This document shows positions 11,480 to 21,868 of a DNA stretch of 64,000 bases, in pieces. The notes under the pieces were generated by a model. That model worked only from the letters and a program-made list of their open reading frames with translations, did not search any database and was not told where the DNA came from. The stretch covers positions 2,540,964-2,604,963 of the forward strand of contig CM037785.1 in the NCBI GenBank assembly GCA_021229015.1. Reading direction: 5' to 3'. The position numbers were made by a program, and so were the translations under genes. The DNA comes from Solen grandis. Lineage: Eukaryota > Mollusca > Bivalvia > Adapedonta > Solenidae. Every line of letters begins with the position of its first letter. Positions within the stretch are counted from its first letter, which is position 1.

Positions 11480-11615
11480 GTTCATGGGTTGGACCAGTAC
11501 TTTCCTCCTGGGGAATCCATGAAATATCTATGCCCCAAACAGGGCTCTACCCCACAACATTCGGACCTGATATCGGCTACTTTACCACTGGACCACGGCG
11601 ACCTTATGAAAGAGA
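11480..11615 (-). mobile_element. tRNA-headed SINE remnant, family B
   Basis: The minus strand begins GGTCGCCGTGGTCCAGTGGT (tRNA A-box region), passes a degenerate B box, and continues to AAAGTACTGGTCCAACCC. The last block is shared with the copy at 20215-20345. Confidence 0.55.
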
Positions 11616-11715
11616 GAGACAGAGAAAAGGAGAATGTAACCACAGAGAGATTACCAGAGAAAGGCGAAAACAGTTGAAACAGAAAGGAATGAAATCCATA
11701 GAGAGATGGAACCAT

Positions 11716-11716
<1 letters not shown>

Positions 11717-11743
<27 letters not shown>
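11717..11743. repeat. (GA)n microsatellite
   Basis: An uninterrupted GA run inside a longer purine-rich stretch (11600-11830). The purine bias is what keeps long frames open here. Confidence 0.9.
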
Positions 11744-11752
<9 letters not shown>

Positions 11753-12049
11753 GTGTAGAGAAATTTTCACGGTTAGGGATTCAGATAAAAAGAGGAAATA
11801 CGCAGAGAGAGGAACATAAAAAGATAGGAGGGGATAACAGAGAACGTTTCTCAGTGAATTGTGCACCACCTTCATTTCTAATGGCAATATCATTACTAAG
11901 CAAATTAAATTTAATCTTTTTTTTTTTGGTGGGGGGACATATCATTAAGCAAAGCATATAACATATAACATGGTTATATCAACGAGTATCAACCTCACTC
12001 ATAAAGTTCTCGTTAACAAATACATGTATATATCGATTATGCATGAATC

Positions 12050-12180
12050 CGCTAATATATATATATATATCCGCGAATATATGAATCCGCGAGTATATGT
12101 ATCAGAGAATATATATATCGAATTCATTTGTCTGTGAATATCTGTATCAAATATATGTATCCGCGATTATATGTATCGAA
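12050..12180. repeat. AT-dinucleotide and degenerate ATCCGCGAATATATG repeat
   Basis: A short (AT)n run at 12054-12071 is followed by four or five diverged copies of a unit like ATCCGCGAATATATGA. Confidence 0.7.
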
Positions 12181-14586
12181 AAATTAAAAAAAAGGAAAAA
12201 AAAATTTAATCCTAGTTGCTGGTGCGTGGTACAAAGATTATATCGTCTTGGAAATCTCTATAAGTTATGACAACCCAGTAAGTTATTGCCGATCTTAACA
12301 AACTTTCATCAGTGCAGTTCTAAGCTGAAATATAAAGAAAACGTTTAAATTGTCTTACAGACGGACAGGATTACAGGATTACTCAGATCTTGTCGTGAAA
12401 ACTTCTAAAGGAATGAGGGGTTATGTTGAAGATCCCCAAATAAAACTATGTATCTTTATATTGCTTTGAAGGGGATATTTGACCCACTTTATGAGAGAGA
12501 AAGAGAGAGGGAGAGAGAGATCGGAAACAGAATGTATAAATTAAAGGATTTCTCCCTCACTCTCTTTCTCTCCCTCCCCCCCTCTCTCTCTCTTAATTTA
12601 AGTTTGTGTTCTTAGTTAGACAAAGAAATCTTGATATCTAAATCTTTCTCTAAAGTTGATGTACGTGTTCTTAATCTTATTGTTTTAGGCATTTCCGGAC
12701 TAATGATTTTTTTCTTTGATACAGAATATGAAAGGATCCTCTCTCTCTCTCGCACGCGCGCAGATAACATTGCCAAATCCTATCACATTGACTATGGAAT
12801 AGATTAATTCATTATGGATAAAATAAAATACCACAGTACGGAAAAATCAAAGAAATTTTACTCAAAATTACATATTCAATGAAATATTTTAATTACATTT
12901 AACAACCATTATTTTACAGCCGTTTCAAGTCGGTTATCGACGTTGTATGTGTATACTTAAACACTCGAGGTCTTTTGTAATGTTGGGAGTGGAGCAGTAT
13001 TAGATGTCAATTACAACATATCAGATGTAATCACGCGCTTTTATTTCTTATACTTTTCGCAAAGTATGGCATTGATTAAAATTTCGCTTTGATTTCCTAA
13101 TCATAACAAAAAGCCTGATGCGGATCAAAGGGAAGCTTTGATTGCTCCTGAGTGTTGACTGGGGTTAAAGGGTGGGCGGTATATGTGTGAGATCTGTGTG
13201 TGTGTGTTTTCCCCTGGATGGGGGTCATACAGGACGTTTATTCCCTCCATTTAACTAATTTATTAACAAATCCAAATCCGTCAAATATTTATTTTCCGAC
13301 ACGCTGAACTACGTGGAAGAAAAGGATACATTATATCGTCATTATTTGCTGTTATCACCGCGACTATCCCTACTGCTAATATTGAACTCAGGGTTGTTAG
13401 GGATAAATATTTCATTTATTTGGAGGAAAACAACATATTTGGTCGCGGGTCAAGGTAGATTTCGACAATTAAAATTATGTTATTATTACTGCGAACACAA
13501 CCGATTTGTATGTAATTTGAATCAATAAATTTGATCATTAAATTGTTATTAATGAAAACCCTGTTAAGTGCTAAAATATAACAGCTATTTCAACTTGTAC
13601 TGTTGCTACTACCACTACTATAATTACTAAGTCTGCTAAAATACAACAGAAATTGCTTCTAAAATACAAATAATTTCTGATCCTGCTAATACTACTATTA
13701 ACTGGAGCTACAACAATAACTTCTACCACTTTTAATCAGCGAGCAAGGATAACAAAAAGTGCCAGAAATGTTTCACAGGGTTTGTATACGCATTCCTGAA
13801 GATCGATAGATGCCAGCCATGCATTACAATATCTGCCAACATAGATCAAAATGCCGCCGCTCGAATTGGAAAAATCGGAATCGGCGGGCTTTTAACTCTA
13901 ACCTTGACGAGCGACTCAAGGTCACAGCAGTCCGGACAAGGTGATGGTCATGTGGTCTGTGAGACTTTGATTGTTAGAGCGAATCGTTAATTGGAGGTTC
14001 GTTATCATGATTTGTTGTAAAAACAATGAAGCTTGATTTTACGGAGAAAGAAAGAGATAGAGGAAGATAGTACACGAAGTGGCTTCAGTGTTAACAAAAT
14101 GTTTTGAAAGAAAGAAAGAAAAAAGAAAGAAAAAGAAATGCTGCGGAAACAACCACATCTGCAATAGTTGTATCAACAACAACAACAATGTTTTGTATGC
14201 TATATAGAACAGAACATCACATCGGGAGAAATACGTGTAAAATAAATAAATAAAACCAAACGTAGAAGCATCATCATCAGCATCATCATCATCATCCTTG
14301 CTGTTATTGTAATGCCAATAGCACTCATTTACACTAAACAGAATTGTTTAGCCTCTTTACCCCCAAAAAGAAACAGGAAGGCAAAAAGTGTGAATATGAT
14401 GAAAATATATTATTAAAAGATTAAACTATGATCATTTTATTGTTTTCTTACTCGTGAGTGAGAGAGTCTGGAGCCCTCGTCCTATGACCTTTGTATGCCA
14501 GAATGGTAATGAATGCAACTTCTAAAACAGAATCATTCAGAACTAAGGTGTGAAAGTCCGTATGGTCCGTAATGCACGTAAGTTCA
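12181..14586. other. No gene seen; simple repeats only
   Basis: GA- and CT-rich patches at about 12490-12600 and 12738-12760, a GAAA-rich patch at 14105-14140, and CAT triplets at 14270-14297. A codon-like ATG run follows an AG at 13850 but stops after 15 codons. No gene is supported. Confidence 0.4.
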
Positions 14587-14751
14587 TCAACATACATTTT
14601 CCATATTGAATGGCATCATAACATAGTTATCACACAGACAAAAGTCCTCAGCACATAAATATTCCTCCTCCCGTACGTCATTGTCTTGAAGCAGTTGCAG
14701 CTCTTCCTCAGTATATTCGGGCTCAAAGTCGTAAGGAAGTATACACTCCAT
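14587..14751 (-). CDS. P2X7 C-terminal-domain-like exon or truncated gene
   Basis: A 54-codon frame with a clearly coding composition: it opens MECILPYDFEPEYTEEEL and has CAEDFCLC and ENVC near its end. The FEPEYTEEEL opening and the following Cys-rich block with a Met-Pro step resemble the P2X7-receptor intracellular-domain-like proteins (PF20478 type) that are abundant in molluscs. In those, a zinc-binding Cys cluster ends in a Cys pair just past this point. Here the frame stops (TGA) after a single Cys. An alternative is that the GTATGT at the codons for Val-Cys is a splice donor, so this would be a first coding exon cut after ENMEN-like residues, with the rest not found. Either a multi-exon gene or a truncated copy is possible. 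The family call rests on by-eye motif recall. Confidence 0.5.
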   Translation of the reverse strand: MECILPYDFEPEYTEEELQLLQDNDVREEEYLCAEDFCLCDNYVMMPFNMENVC

Positions 14752-15649
14752 TTTAAGAAATATCTCAAAAACTTTATTGAACTTCCTGCTATAGTGATCG
14801 AACCATAACTAAAGTCAATACCCCTTGTCACGAAATCATTTATGCACATTCTCACAAAAATCGCTATTTTAATTGCGCAAATCATTACAGCAATTATCAA
14901 CAATTTTTAAACACTTTTTTAATCAAACATATAAATATATAAAAGGGGCGGTATCATGTAAGAAGAAATCTAATTGCAATGACGGTAACTGTGAAATACA
15001 AGAGACGAATCAAAGGGACACCGTGTTGTAATTATGATTAACACACCTAATTGCTCGCAATTTAGCAAAATAATGTAAATTATGCTAACTACTATCTGTA
15101 TATCACACTAACATGAGCTCATTGCGACACGATACTTTTACTTATATATATTTATTTAAACAGACTTTTTCCGTAAAATAGCATAATATAGATTATTATA
15201 ATATAAAACGTGGATTCAACACTTTTCTTTCATATTTATATAATGCATTTAGTATGTTTGTGGTGATGATTATACTCTACATATCCGTTTCAGTCAAACG
15301 TGCACATCAATTGTCTGTTGACATGGTGACTCGGTCGCACGCTTCGTTTTATGGCCGTGTTTTATGGCCCTGAGGTGCGATTTTATCTGACGCTTATTCT
15401 GTTACAAAGGCTTGCCAGTGATTTCTTATCCAATCAGTTTAACACCACACAACTTTTCAATAACCGCAGTTGCAAGCATTTCACGGTAAAAATGACAAAG
15501 ATGTATTATAGAAATAAAAAATATCGCGGATCAAATTGGTTTAAATAGACGTCTTTAACTTACAATTTCTTTCTTATTACGATTGATTCAATGAAATGAG
15601 AAATTTAATTGGTTTATTTACATCAATATCTTTCAATGAAACCTAGTTG
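14752..15649. other. No gene seen
   Basis: AT-rich sequence upstream of the P2X7-like exon. An AATAAA-type run at 14776 and short ORFs only. Confidence 0.4.
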
Positions 15650-15925
15650 TAATCAGCCGAGCGTATTCCTTTAATGCTTTTATCACAACCCCTATTAATC
15701 GCACTCATCGATCGGGATATGGTTCAATGGGTATTTGTGACGTCACAGAAAGGTAAACATGAACAAAGATGGCGGCGGCCATAGCCGATCGAAATCACAA
15801 ACTTTAAACACCTATATCTTCACAAATATAGCGTGTATAAAAATGAAAGTCATGTCAAAGTGATCTACACTAAAAGGTTTGTTGATGGTTAAATTTTCAT
15901 TTCAGCCGAACGTATTCCTTTAATT
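15650..15925 (+). repeat. Repeat-bounded unit with CRE and YY1-like motifs
   Basis: A direct repeat (CAGCCGAGCGTATTCCTTTAA at about 15655 and CAGCCGAACGTATTCCTTTAA at about 15904) bounds a unit of about 250 bases. The unit holds a TGACGTCA palindrome (15738-15745) and, 27 bases on, AAGATGGCGGCGGCC, a YY1-type initiator motif. The spacing resembles a compact promoter. No long ORF follows (12 codons). It may be a transposable-element promoter remnant. Confidence 0.45.
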
Positions 15926-16574
15926 CTATAGTGGACTACTTTGATCTATAGGTTTTGCAGGGTTATCCTGTGCTGATAGTCACGTAGAATTGTGTCCTTG
16001 AACGTTTCATCATTATTAGCTAATAATACACTTTGTTCAATGATAATTAAACACAGTGGTCACGTGATATAGTATAATGTGTTTGTACTTCAATAACCGT
16101 GACTTTTTGACCATGAAATCTATTCTTACAATGTGGCGTATGTCGGGAAATTCGTCTTTATGATACGAACTTCAAAAAAACAACAAAAAAAAAACAACGT
16201 TAAATAGTAAAGTCACTTTTTCACCTTTTTTATATCGTACGTTATTTACATGTATACAATGAATTTTTAACGCTTATTTCTAAAAATTATTAAACATTAT
16301 ATACAGTGATGCCTTAGCAACCACAGCAGACCTTGGCCCTTCAAGAAGATGTCTGATCAGGGTTTTCCCTGTTTGCTCAAGCAATATTGTACCCCAGATT
16401 CTATTCAGTCTGCATAGGAAAGAACAATCTATTGGTTTATATACATGTACTTTTTAAAACTCAATGAAGTAATATATTCATTGGGTTAAAGGGTTAACAC
16501 TGAAATAAAATCAAAGGATTGTATCATTTTGGCCATTAATAATTAGTATGTTCATCAAATAAATAAGCTTATGA
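15926..16574. other. No gene seen
   Basis: AT-rich sequence with an A-rich patch at 16175-16200. No supported feature. Confidence 0.4.
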
Positions 16575-16863
16575 GCTATGCTAATGAGGTCGAATTAGGT
16601 CGGGGGTTCGATCCCCGGCCGCTACATACCAAAGTTGTAAAAAATGGTACTGTTATAGCTCCCTTGCTTGGTGCTCAGCATATAAGGGTAGTTGCAGGAC
16701 TGGTTGGCCCGGTATCAGCATAATGTGACTGGGTGTGGTATCATGCCACATGTCTACTGCGTGATACTGCAGTGTGGCAGCCCTAAAACTGTCTCAAGTA
16801 GACATAGTCTCCAAATTACTGAATACTGTCGGTGGGACGTTAAACCAAACAAACAAACAAACA
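16575..16863 (+). mobile_element. tRNA-headed SINE, family A, copy 2 (best copy)
   Basis: The B box GGGGGTTCGATCCCCGGCC at about 16602 is followed by the family body (ATAGCTCCCTTGCTTGGTGC, CCCGGTATCAGCATAATGTG) and the end GGTGGGACGTTAAACC, then a CAAA-type simple tail (16847-16863). The A-box half is degenerate. The tail type and Pol III box are the classical SINE layout. Confidence 0.85.
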
Positions 16864-16899
16864 TTATACGGACGAAGCGCCTGAGTGAACCAGACTTAC

Positions 16900-16962
16900 C
16901 GAGGGATACTTCCGGAGGACGACCCTGAATTCTGAAAACGTGACCATCGTGCACAGTACGGT
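16900..16962 (-). CDS. Candidate first coding exon of B12D/NDUFA4-like gene
   Basis: A 63-base exon bounded by two strong splice sites on the minus strand: acceptor TCCTTTTCTGTTTACAG and donor CCCTCG/GTAAGTC. It is open in phase 0. The likely start is the ATG at 16947, giving MVTFSEFRVVLRKYPS (16 codons), with the 15 bases upstream as 5' UTR. A short N-terminus ending in K-x-P-S and then leading into a LIP plus helix is the arrangement of NDUFA4/B12D proteins, which sit in the mitochondrial inner membrane. The next exon on the same strand and in phase is 3855-3949, which would make the intron about 13 kb. The exon is well supported by its splice sites; the grouping and family are inferred. 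Confidence 0.55.
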
Positions 16963-17094
16963 CTGTAAACAGAAAAGGACAGGACGCGGTTACCATGGCA
17001 TCGGTCATGAGGAATGTTGTGTTAAGTTATAGAAGTAGTTGAACAAAGAGGAACAAAGAGCAGAAAATACTGCCGGCAACAATGGTGCAACTGA

Positions 17095-17545
17095 TGATGA
17101 TGATAATCGTGATGATGGGTATTTATCAATATTGAGATTAAAAAAAACGTATTTTGATTAATCATCCTCATCATCATGTCAAGATCATCAACACGTTATT
17201 CATGATTAAAATCAACAAAGTCATCATCATCATAACTAGATTCTCATCATCAACGTTATCATCATCACCATTCTAGATCATCATCACGTCTAGATAATCA
17301 TCATCAAATTCGTCATATTCATCATCATCAAATTCTTCATATTCATCATCATCATTGCTAGATCAATTCCAATGAACATCATCATATAGTCTAGATAACC
17401 ATTTCACCATCATTATGTATGTCTCATCTTCACGTCTAGATCATCATCACCAACAACAACATCATGGCGAGAGTATCATTATCATCATCATCATCATGGC
17501 TAGATCATGATCATCATCATTATCATCATCATCATCATAATTATT
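17095..17545. repeat. (TCA)n-rich imperfect microsatellite
   Basis: Long stretch of TCATCA triplets broken up by CTAGA, AACA and similar insertions. No ORF of interest. Confidence 0.95.
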
Positions 17546-18261
17546 CGACGACGATATGCAACAGATATTATTGAATCAAAACATGTGTCTTATAAACAAA
17601 GCGTATTTCACCTTGAGTATTATCAGCCATGTAGTAACCTAGGGAAGATATCAACAATGCATGCATTATCAAATTTTAAGTAGTTAGAAACAGGATATAA
17701 AATCAAATCACCACTTGGGGAAGATATATGATTTAAGAAACACATGAACGAAATGTAAACAAAATGCATGAGAATGTTATATGAGGGGTTTCAGCAAAAG
17801 TGCCACGTGATAGGGGCTGTCAGGGCGACACATTTTCATACACACACACACACATATGCGCGCGCGCATCGAGGGTAGACCACAAAACTGTCCCATCTCC
17901 TTTGATTTCTATATGCAGTTAGACATGTTTCGCGGTCAGCCCTCGATATGAAAAAAGGAAGTTAAGTATATATTAGGTTTCAAATGAAGGAACATACTTT
18001 GCTAGATCTATATTTAGTAAGATCCGCATTGCTAACTTCGATTTAAATGCATGTGATTTAAGTGCTTTATGAAATGTAGATAATCAATATCATCACACCA
18101 TTTGTGAAATAATAGAAAAACTTAATATCTAAAATGTAAATGTTTATTCATTTAACGAAAATTTATATGCAAACATATTTTGGGATTTAAATTTCGTTCA
18201 TGTTGACTAGAAATTAACATGTGTTTTATGTTTCCCCTTTTCAGCTTGAATATCATTGTCA
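17546..18261. other. No gene seen; one CA/CG microsatellite
   Basis: A (CA)n tract with an adjoining GCGCGC run lies at about 17839-17869. The rest is AT-rich and featureless. Confidence 0.5.
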
Positions 18262-18485
18262 CTGAGGTTTAACATCCCACCGACAGTATTTCAATCAGTA
18301 TGGGACATCTGTGTATATGAGACAGATATAGTGCTGCCTCCATGCGATATCATGACAAAGACAAGTGGTATGATGCCAAACCAAATCACATTATCCTGAA
18401 ACTTAAACAAAAAAGTCTTGGAACTACCCTTATATGCTTAGCGCCAAATATTGCAATTACGGTAGGTTTCGAACCAATGGCCCCG
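18262..18485 (-). mobile_element. tRNA-headed SINE, family A, copy 3
   Basis: Reverse-complement copy: the forward strand reads TTTAACATCCCACCGACAGT at the SINE's 3' end, and its body appears as CACATTATCCTGAAAC and AAGGGTAGTTCC (minus strand). The head is degraded near GGTTCGAAACC. Confidence 0.75.
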
Positions 18486-19384
18486 ATGGACGCAAAAAAC
18501 CTGTAACTTCTATAACGCTTTCTGCATGTTTTGTTGATGATAAACGGAGTCTCAGAATTTGATGAAGAACAACTGTCTTAAAAATTACATCTTTTTTAAT
18601 AAAGTCCGAATCTCGCAACAATAAATATCATGTTCCTAATAAACCAATATTGAAATTGATTCACCACCCGTCCAGAAGATAGTACCCATATTTCCTCAAA
18701 ACAAAGCGAAATAGAAAGTCAATCCAAATTAAATTGATAAAAGGGGATTTTAAAATGTTAATAATGATTATGTTTCCAACACGGAAGAAAAATAGGCCAT
18801 TAAAGTGTCAAATCTAAAGAGGAAAAGATCAGACATTTTATTGAAACATATTATATACATGAACAAAGTAATTCACTCACGTGATAAAATTCTTCGAAAC
18901 GAAAAATCCCGGTTCTCCTATTGAATGTCATCCATGGACATTGCAGACGATTATATAGTGAAATTCTCGCGTGCAGTTCATCACGTAGACAGACAACCAA
19001 GTGAGCGTCTGGAGACCCGGTATAGTTCGAAAATACTCTCGGTAATCTCCGTCAGAGCCCTCGGTAAAGATCGGTTTACGCTAGCATCGATTTTATAACT
19101 ATCAATTGAAACCATTTATAAATTGATAATGCTAGTTTCAACCACCAATTGTAAATAAATTTGCATATGTATATAAATATCGTAACAGAGGAGACCTTTT
19201 TTTTCAAAAGTATCGTAGTCATATCATTGAAACCGCAATAATATTGTTTAAACAGATGGATAGATGTGTGCCCTATACATACGGTATTTTGTTTCATACC
19301 CAATATAGGTTGTCATTCCATTCATATGACATATGAATCACATAACGGTATAAAAATGGCTAAACAAAGCAAGTTAATTAAATG
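18486..19384. other. No gene seen
   Basis: AT-rich sequence with no supported feature. Confidence 0.4.
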
Positions 19385-20000
19385 TGTTTCGAAAGAACAA
19401 CTTCTACTGCTAGCACTACTATAACAACAACAACACCTACTACTATTACTACTGCTACTACTACTACTGCAGCTACAACTATCTATGTTACGACAATAAT
19501 TACTACTACAGCTACCCCAGCTGCTGCTACTACTAATAATACTTCAATATTTACTACAAAAACAGAAACAGAAACCACTGTTACTACTACAACAACTACT
19601 GCAACTTAAGCTACTCGTACAACAAAGACTACTACCTCTGCTATTCGTACAACTCTTTCCACTCCTACTCGTAAAAGAATACTGCTACTGCTACTAATAC
19701 AACAAATAGTGGCACTAGTACAACACCAACTTCAAGTACTAAAACCCAACTGGCACAACAACTACAAATGTACGAATACATTTACTGTTACTAAAATAGT
19801 AATTATTACATCAGCAGCAGTATCTGGTACAACAGCTTTAACAAAAACAACAACTCCTGCTACTTCTACATCACCAACAATAATTGGTACAACAGCTTTA
19901 ACAAAACCAACAACTCCTGCTACTTCTACATCACCAACAATAACTGGTACAACAGCTTTAACAAAAACAACAGCAACTATTCCTACTACATTTATATTCT
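19385..20000. repeat. ACT/ACA trinucleotide tract with an embedded 60-bp minisatellite
   Basis: Trinucleotide-rich stretch translating as poly-Thr/Ala on the plus strand. Within it a 60-base unit beginning GGTACAACAGCTTTAACAAA repeats at 19826, 19886 and 19946 (about 2.6 copies). Two Thr-rich open frames (19382-19609 and 19709-20002) are separated by stops and a frame change. There is no signal peptide or splice context, so a mucin-like gene is not supported. Confidence 0.85.
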
Positions 20001-20214
20001 GAGTGCAAAGCAGGAAGTTACAAGAGTCTCGAATCGAATTCGACATCTCATGTAATCGAGAAAAAACACGCTACTCGCCAACTGATCTAGTTCTCACAAC
20101 ACACAATTGTTTGTTACAGTACTGTTGCTGCGGATGATGATAATGATGATTAGAATCCTCCCCTGCCAAAGTTCCTTTTCGTATTTTCCCAACGTTGATT
20201 GATAACCACGTCTA

Positions 20215-20345
20215 TAAAAGCTATACAAATCATATCCGATGGTTTCTGGATTGGACCAGTACTTTGTGCCTGGTTATGATATGAAACAGCCTTAACACAG
20301 TTCCAACACACAACCCACAGATCTACAGTCGTGTTCGCTACCACT
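20215..20345 (-). mobile_element. SINE remnant, family B
   Basis: The forward strand has GGATTGGACCAGTACTTTG and then CTGG...ATGAAA, matching 11490-11530. The head region is degraded. Confidence 0.45.
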
Positions 20346-20458
20346 TACCAACATCGACAATATATCACTATGGTAAAGATCTGTTTACTAGTTTATTTGC
20401 AAAAATCATATCATCTATTACAAAATTATTTCTGAAAAATATAAACTAATTGAATGGG
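20346..20458. other. No gene seen
   Basis: Short AT-rich spacer. Confidence 0.4.
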
Positions 20459-21080
20459 TTAGCTCCAATGAGCCGAAGACAATTTGCAACATGTCCAGAA
20501 AGGTCTGCAACAGTCGCAGGCACTGTAAAGTAGCACTGTAATCTTACGGGTCGCACAGTGTTCCCTGCTTGAACGTAGGAAAACAAAACACACGTAATTG
20601 CACGGCTTCCTCAAGATGGCCGTGCAACTACCGTGCAAATTTGCAAAAAAAGCCGCAAGGCTATCTTGAGATTTCACAAAATTTCTTGCGGCTACCCTTT
20701 GATACGTAAGAATTTGCACGATAATCGTACGAATGTTTTTTTTTTTTGTGTGTGTGCGTTCATCGTGCGATTAGCCACGGCTTTCCAAAAAAAAAGAAAA
20801 AGATATTAAGGCTGCTGCAAGATGTTCGCGCGGTTGCCGTGTGGTATGCGTAAGTCAAACGCAATAATTGACTGACACCAGCCCTAGCCGGACAGCGTAT
20901 GAAACCGTACGTTGATTTTACGGGTGTCTCGAGGCTGCCTTGAAGCTCCATAAATCTCAATGCCCGATTGCGAATTTTTAGGGAAGTCTTGAGAGTGTCG
21001 TACGAAACGTACGATATTCTCAAAAATGTTGGTCTTAGGTGTACGGCTGCCGTAAGGCTGATGTGAACAAAGCCTTAGTG
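20459..21080. repeat. Palindrome-rich, CG-containing segment, possible decayed DNA transposon
   Basis: Dense short inverted motifs (CGTACG and ACGTAC steps, GCCGTGCAA/TTGCACGG, CAAGGCTATCTTGAG, CTTGCGGC/GCCGCAAG) set it apart from the surroundings. It ends with GATGTGAACAAAGCCTTAG, a motif also seen inverted near 34205 (CCTTAGTGTGAACAAAGGCC). No clean terminal repeats or transposase frame could be fixed. Confidence 0.4.
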
Positions 21081-21756
21081 TAATAGAGTAACATTTCGCG
21101 TAAAAAAAGGATAGACTCATAAAAATTGTGATGTGTGGAAGAGAACACTGTTTTTTTAATTGGGCAATATTTCTGTAACAAGTTTACATAGTTTTATATG
21201 TTTGGAAATCAGTAACTCGTTAACTTTCACTGATTATACCGTTGCTAGTTTTCGTTGTATTCACTGTATATGAAATAACAGTTTCCAAGAATTAAAAGAA
21301 AAGTCAATGATTTATCATTCACCAATCAGAAAGTCAGAAAGGTTGATTAATCGGCAAAATCTTTTCGAACCGTTTCCTTACACTACCGGAAAGAGTATTA
21401 GTATTAAATGTTGAAACTCAGGGTAAATGTCTGGTTCTTCCAAACAATGATAGTAAATTTAAAAATAAAAAAAATAAATAGCCCATTCTTTAACCATTTA
21501 TTATGTGGCAATGAATTGAAAATATACCATTTATTTTAGTTTTTCAGTATTTTTGCTGATAAAGGGGAATAACTCGCACAATACATTTTGTTAAACGGCT
21601 TAGTTATTTATATTAACTTCCCTTCCCTGCCTGTTGTATTTTACGGCGCACTTCATTTAGATTTTTATTCAATTTAGGTTGCAATTCGTTTTCTTTTAAT
21701 ATTTTATTCAATTAGGCGGCGCTTTCTGTTAGAGTTCATTCATTACGTTTTCGCAC
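21081..21756. other. No gene seen
   Basis: AT-rich sequence with no supported feature. Confidence 0.4.
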
Positions 21757-21868
21757 CTCGCAATGTGAAAACCTCTTGTTCTTCTTCTGTTTCTTCTTAG
21801 AACCTTTTAAGTTGTTCAAACCTTGCAGTGCGCAAACCTATTGTTATTCTTCTATTTCTTTTTAGTAG
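21757..21868 (+). repeat. Imperfect direct duplication, 62-bp period
   Basis: CCTCGCAATGTGAAAACCTC...TTTCTTCTTAG recurs 62 bases on as CCTTGCAGTGCGCAAACCTA...TTTCTTTTTAG. Confidence 0.6.

Noticed and set aside
19382..20002. Mucin-like Thr-rich protein
   Set aside because: Two frames separated by stops within a trinucleotide repeat, with no signal peptide, Cys domains or splice sites.
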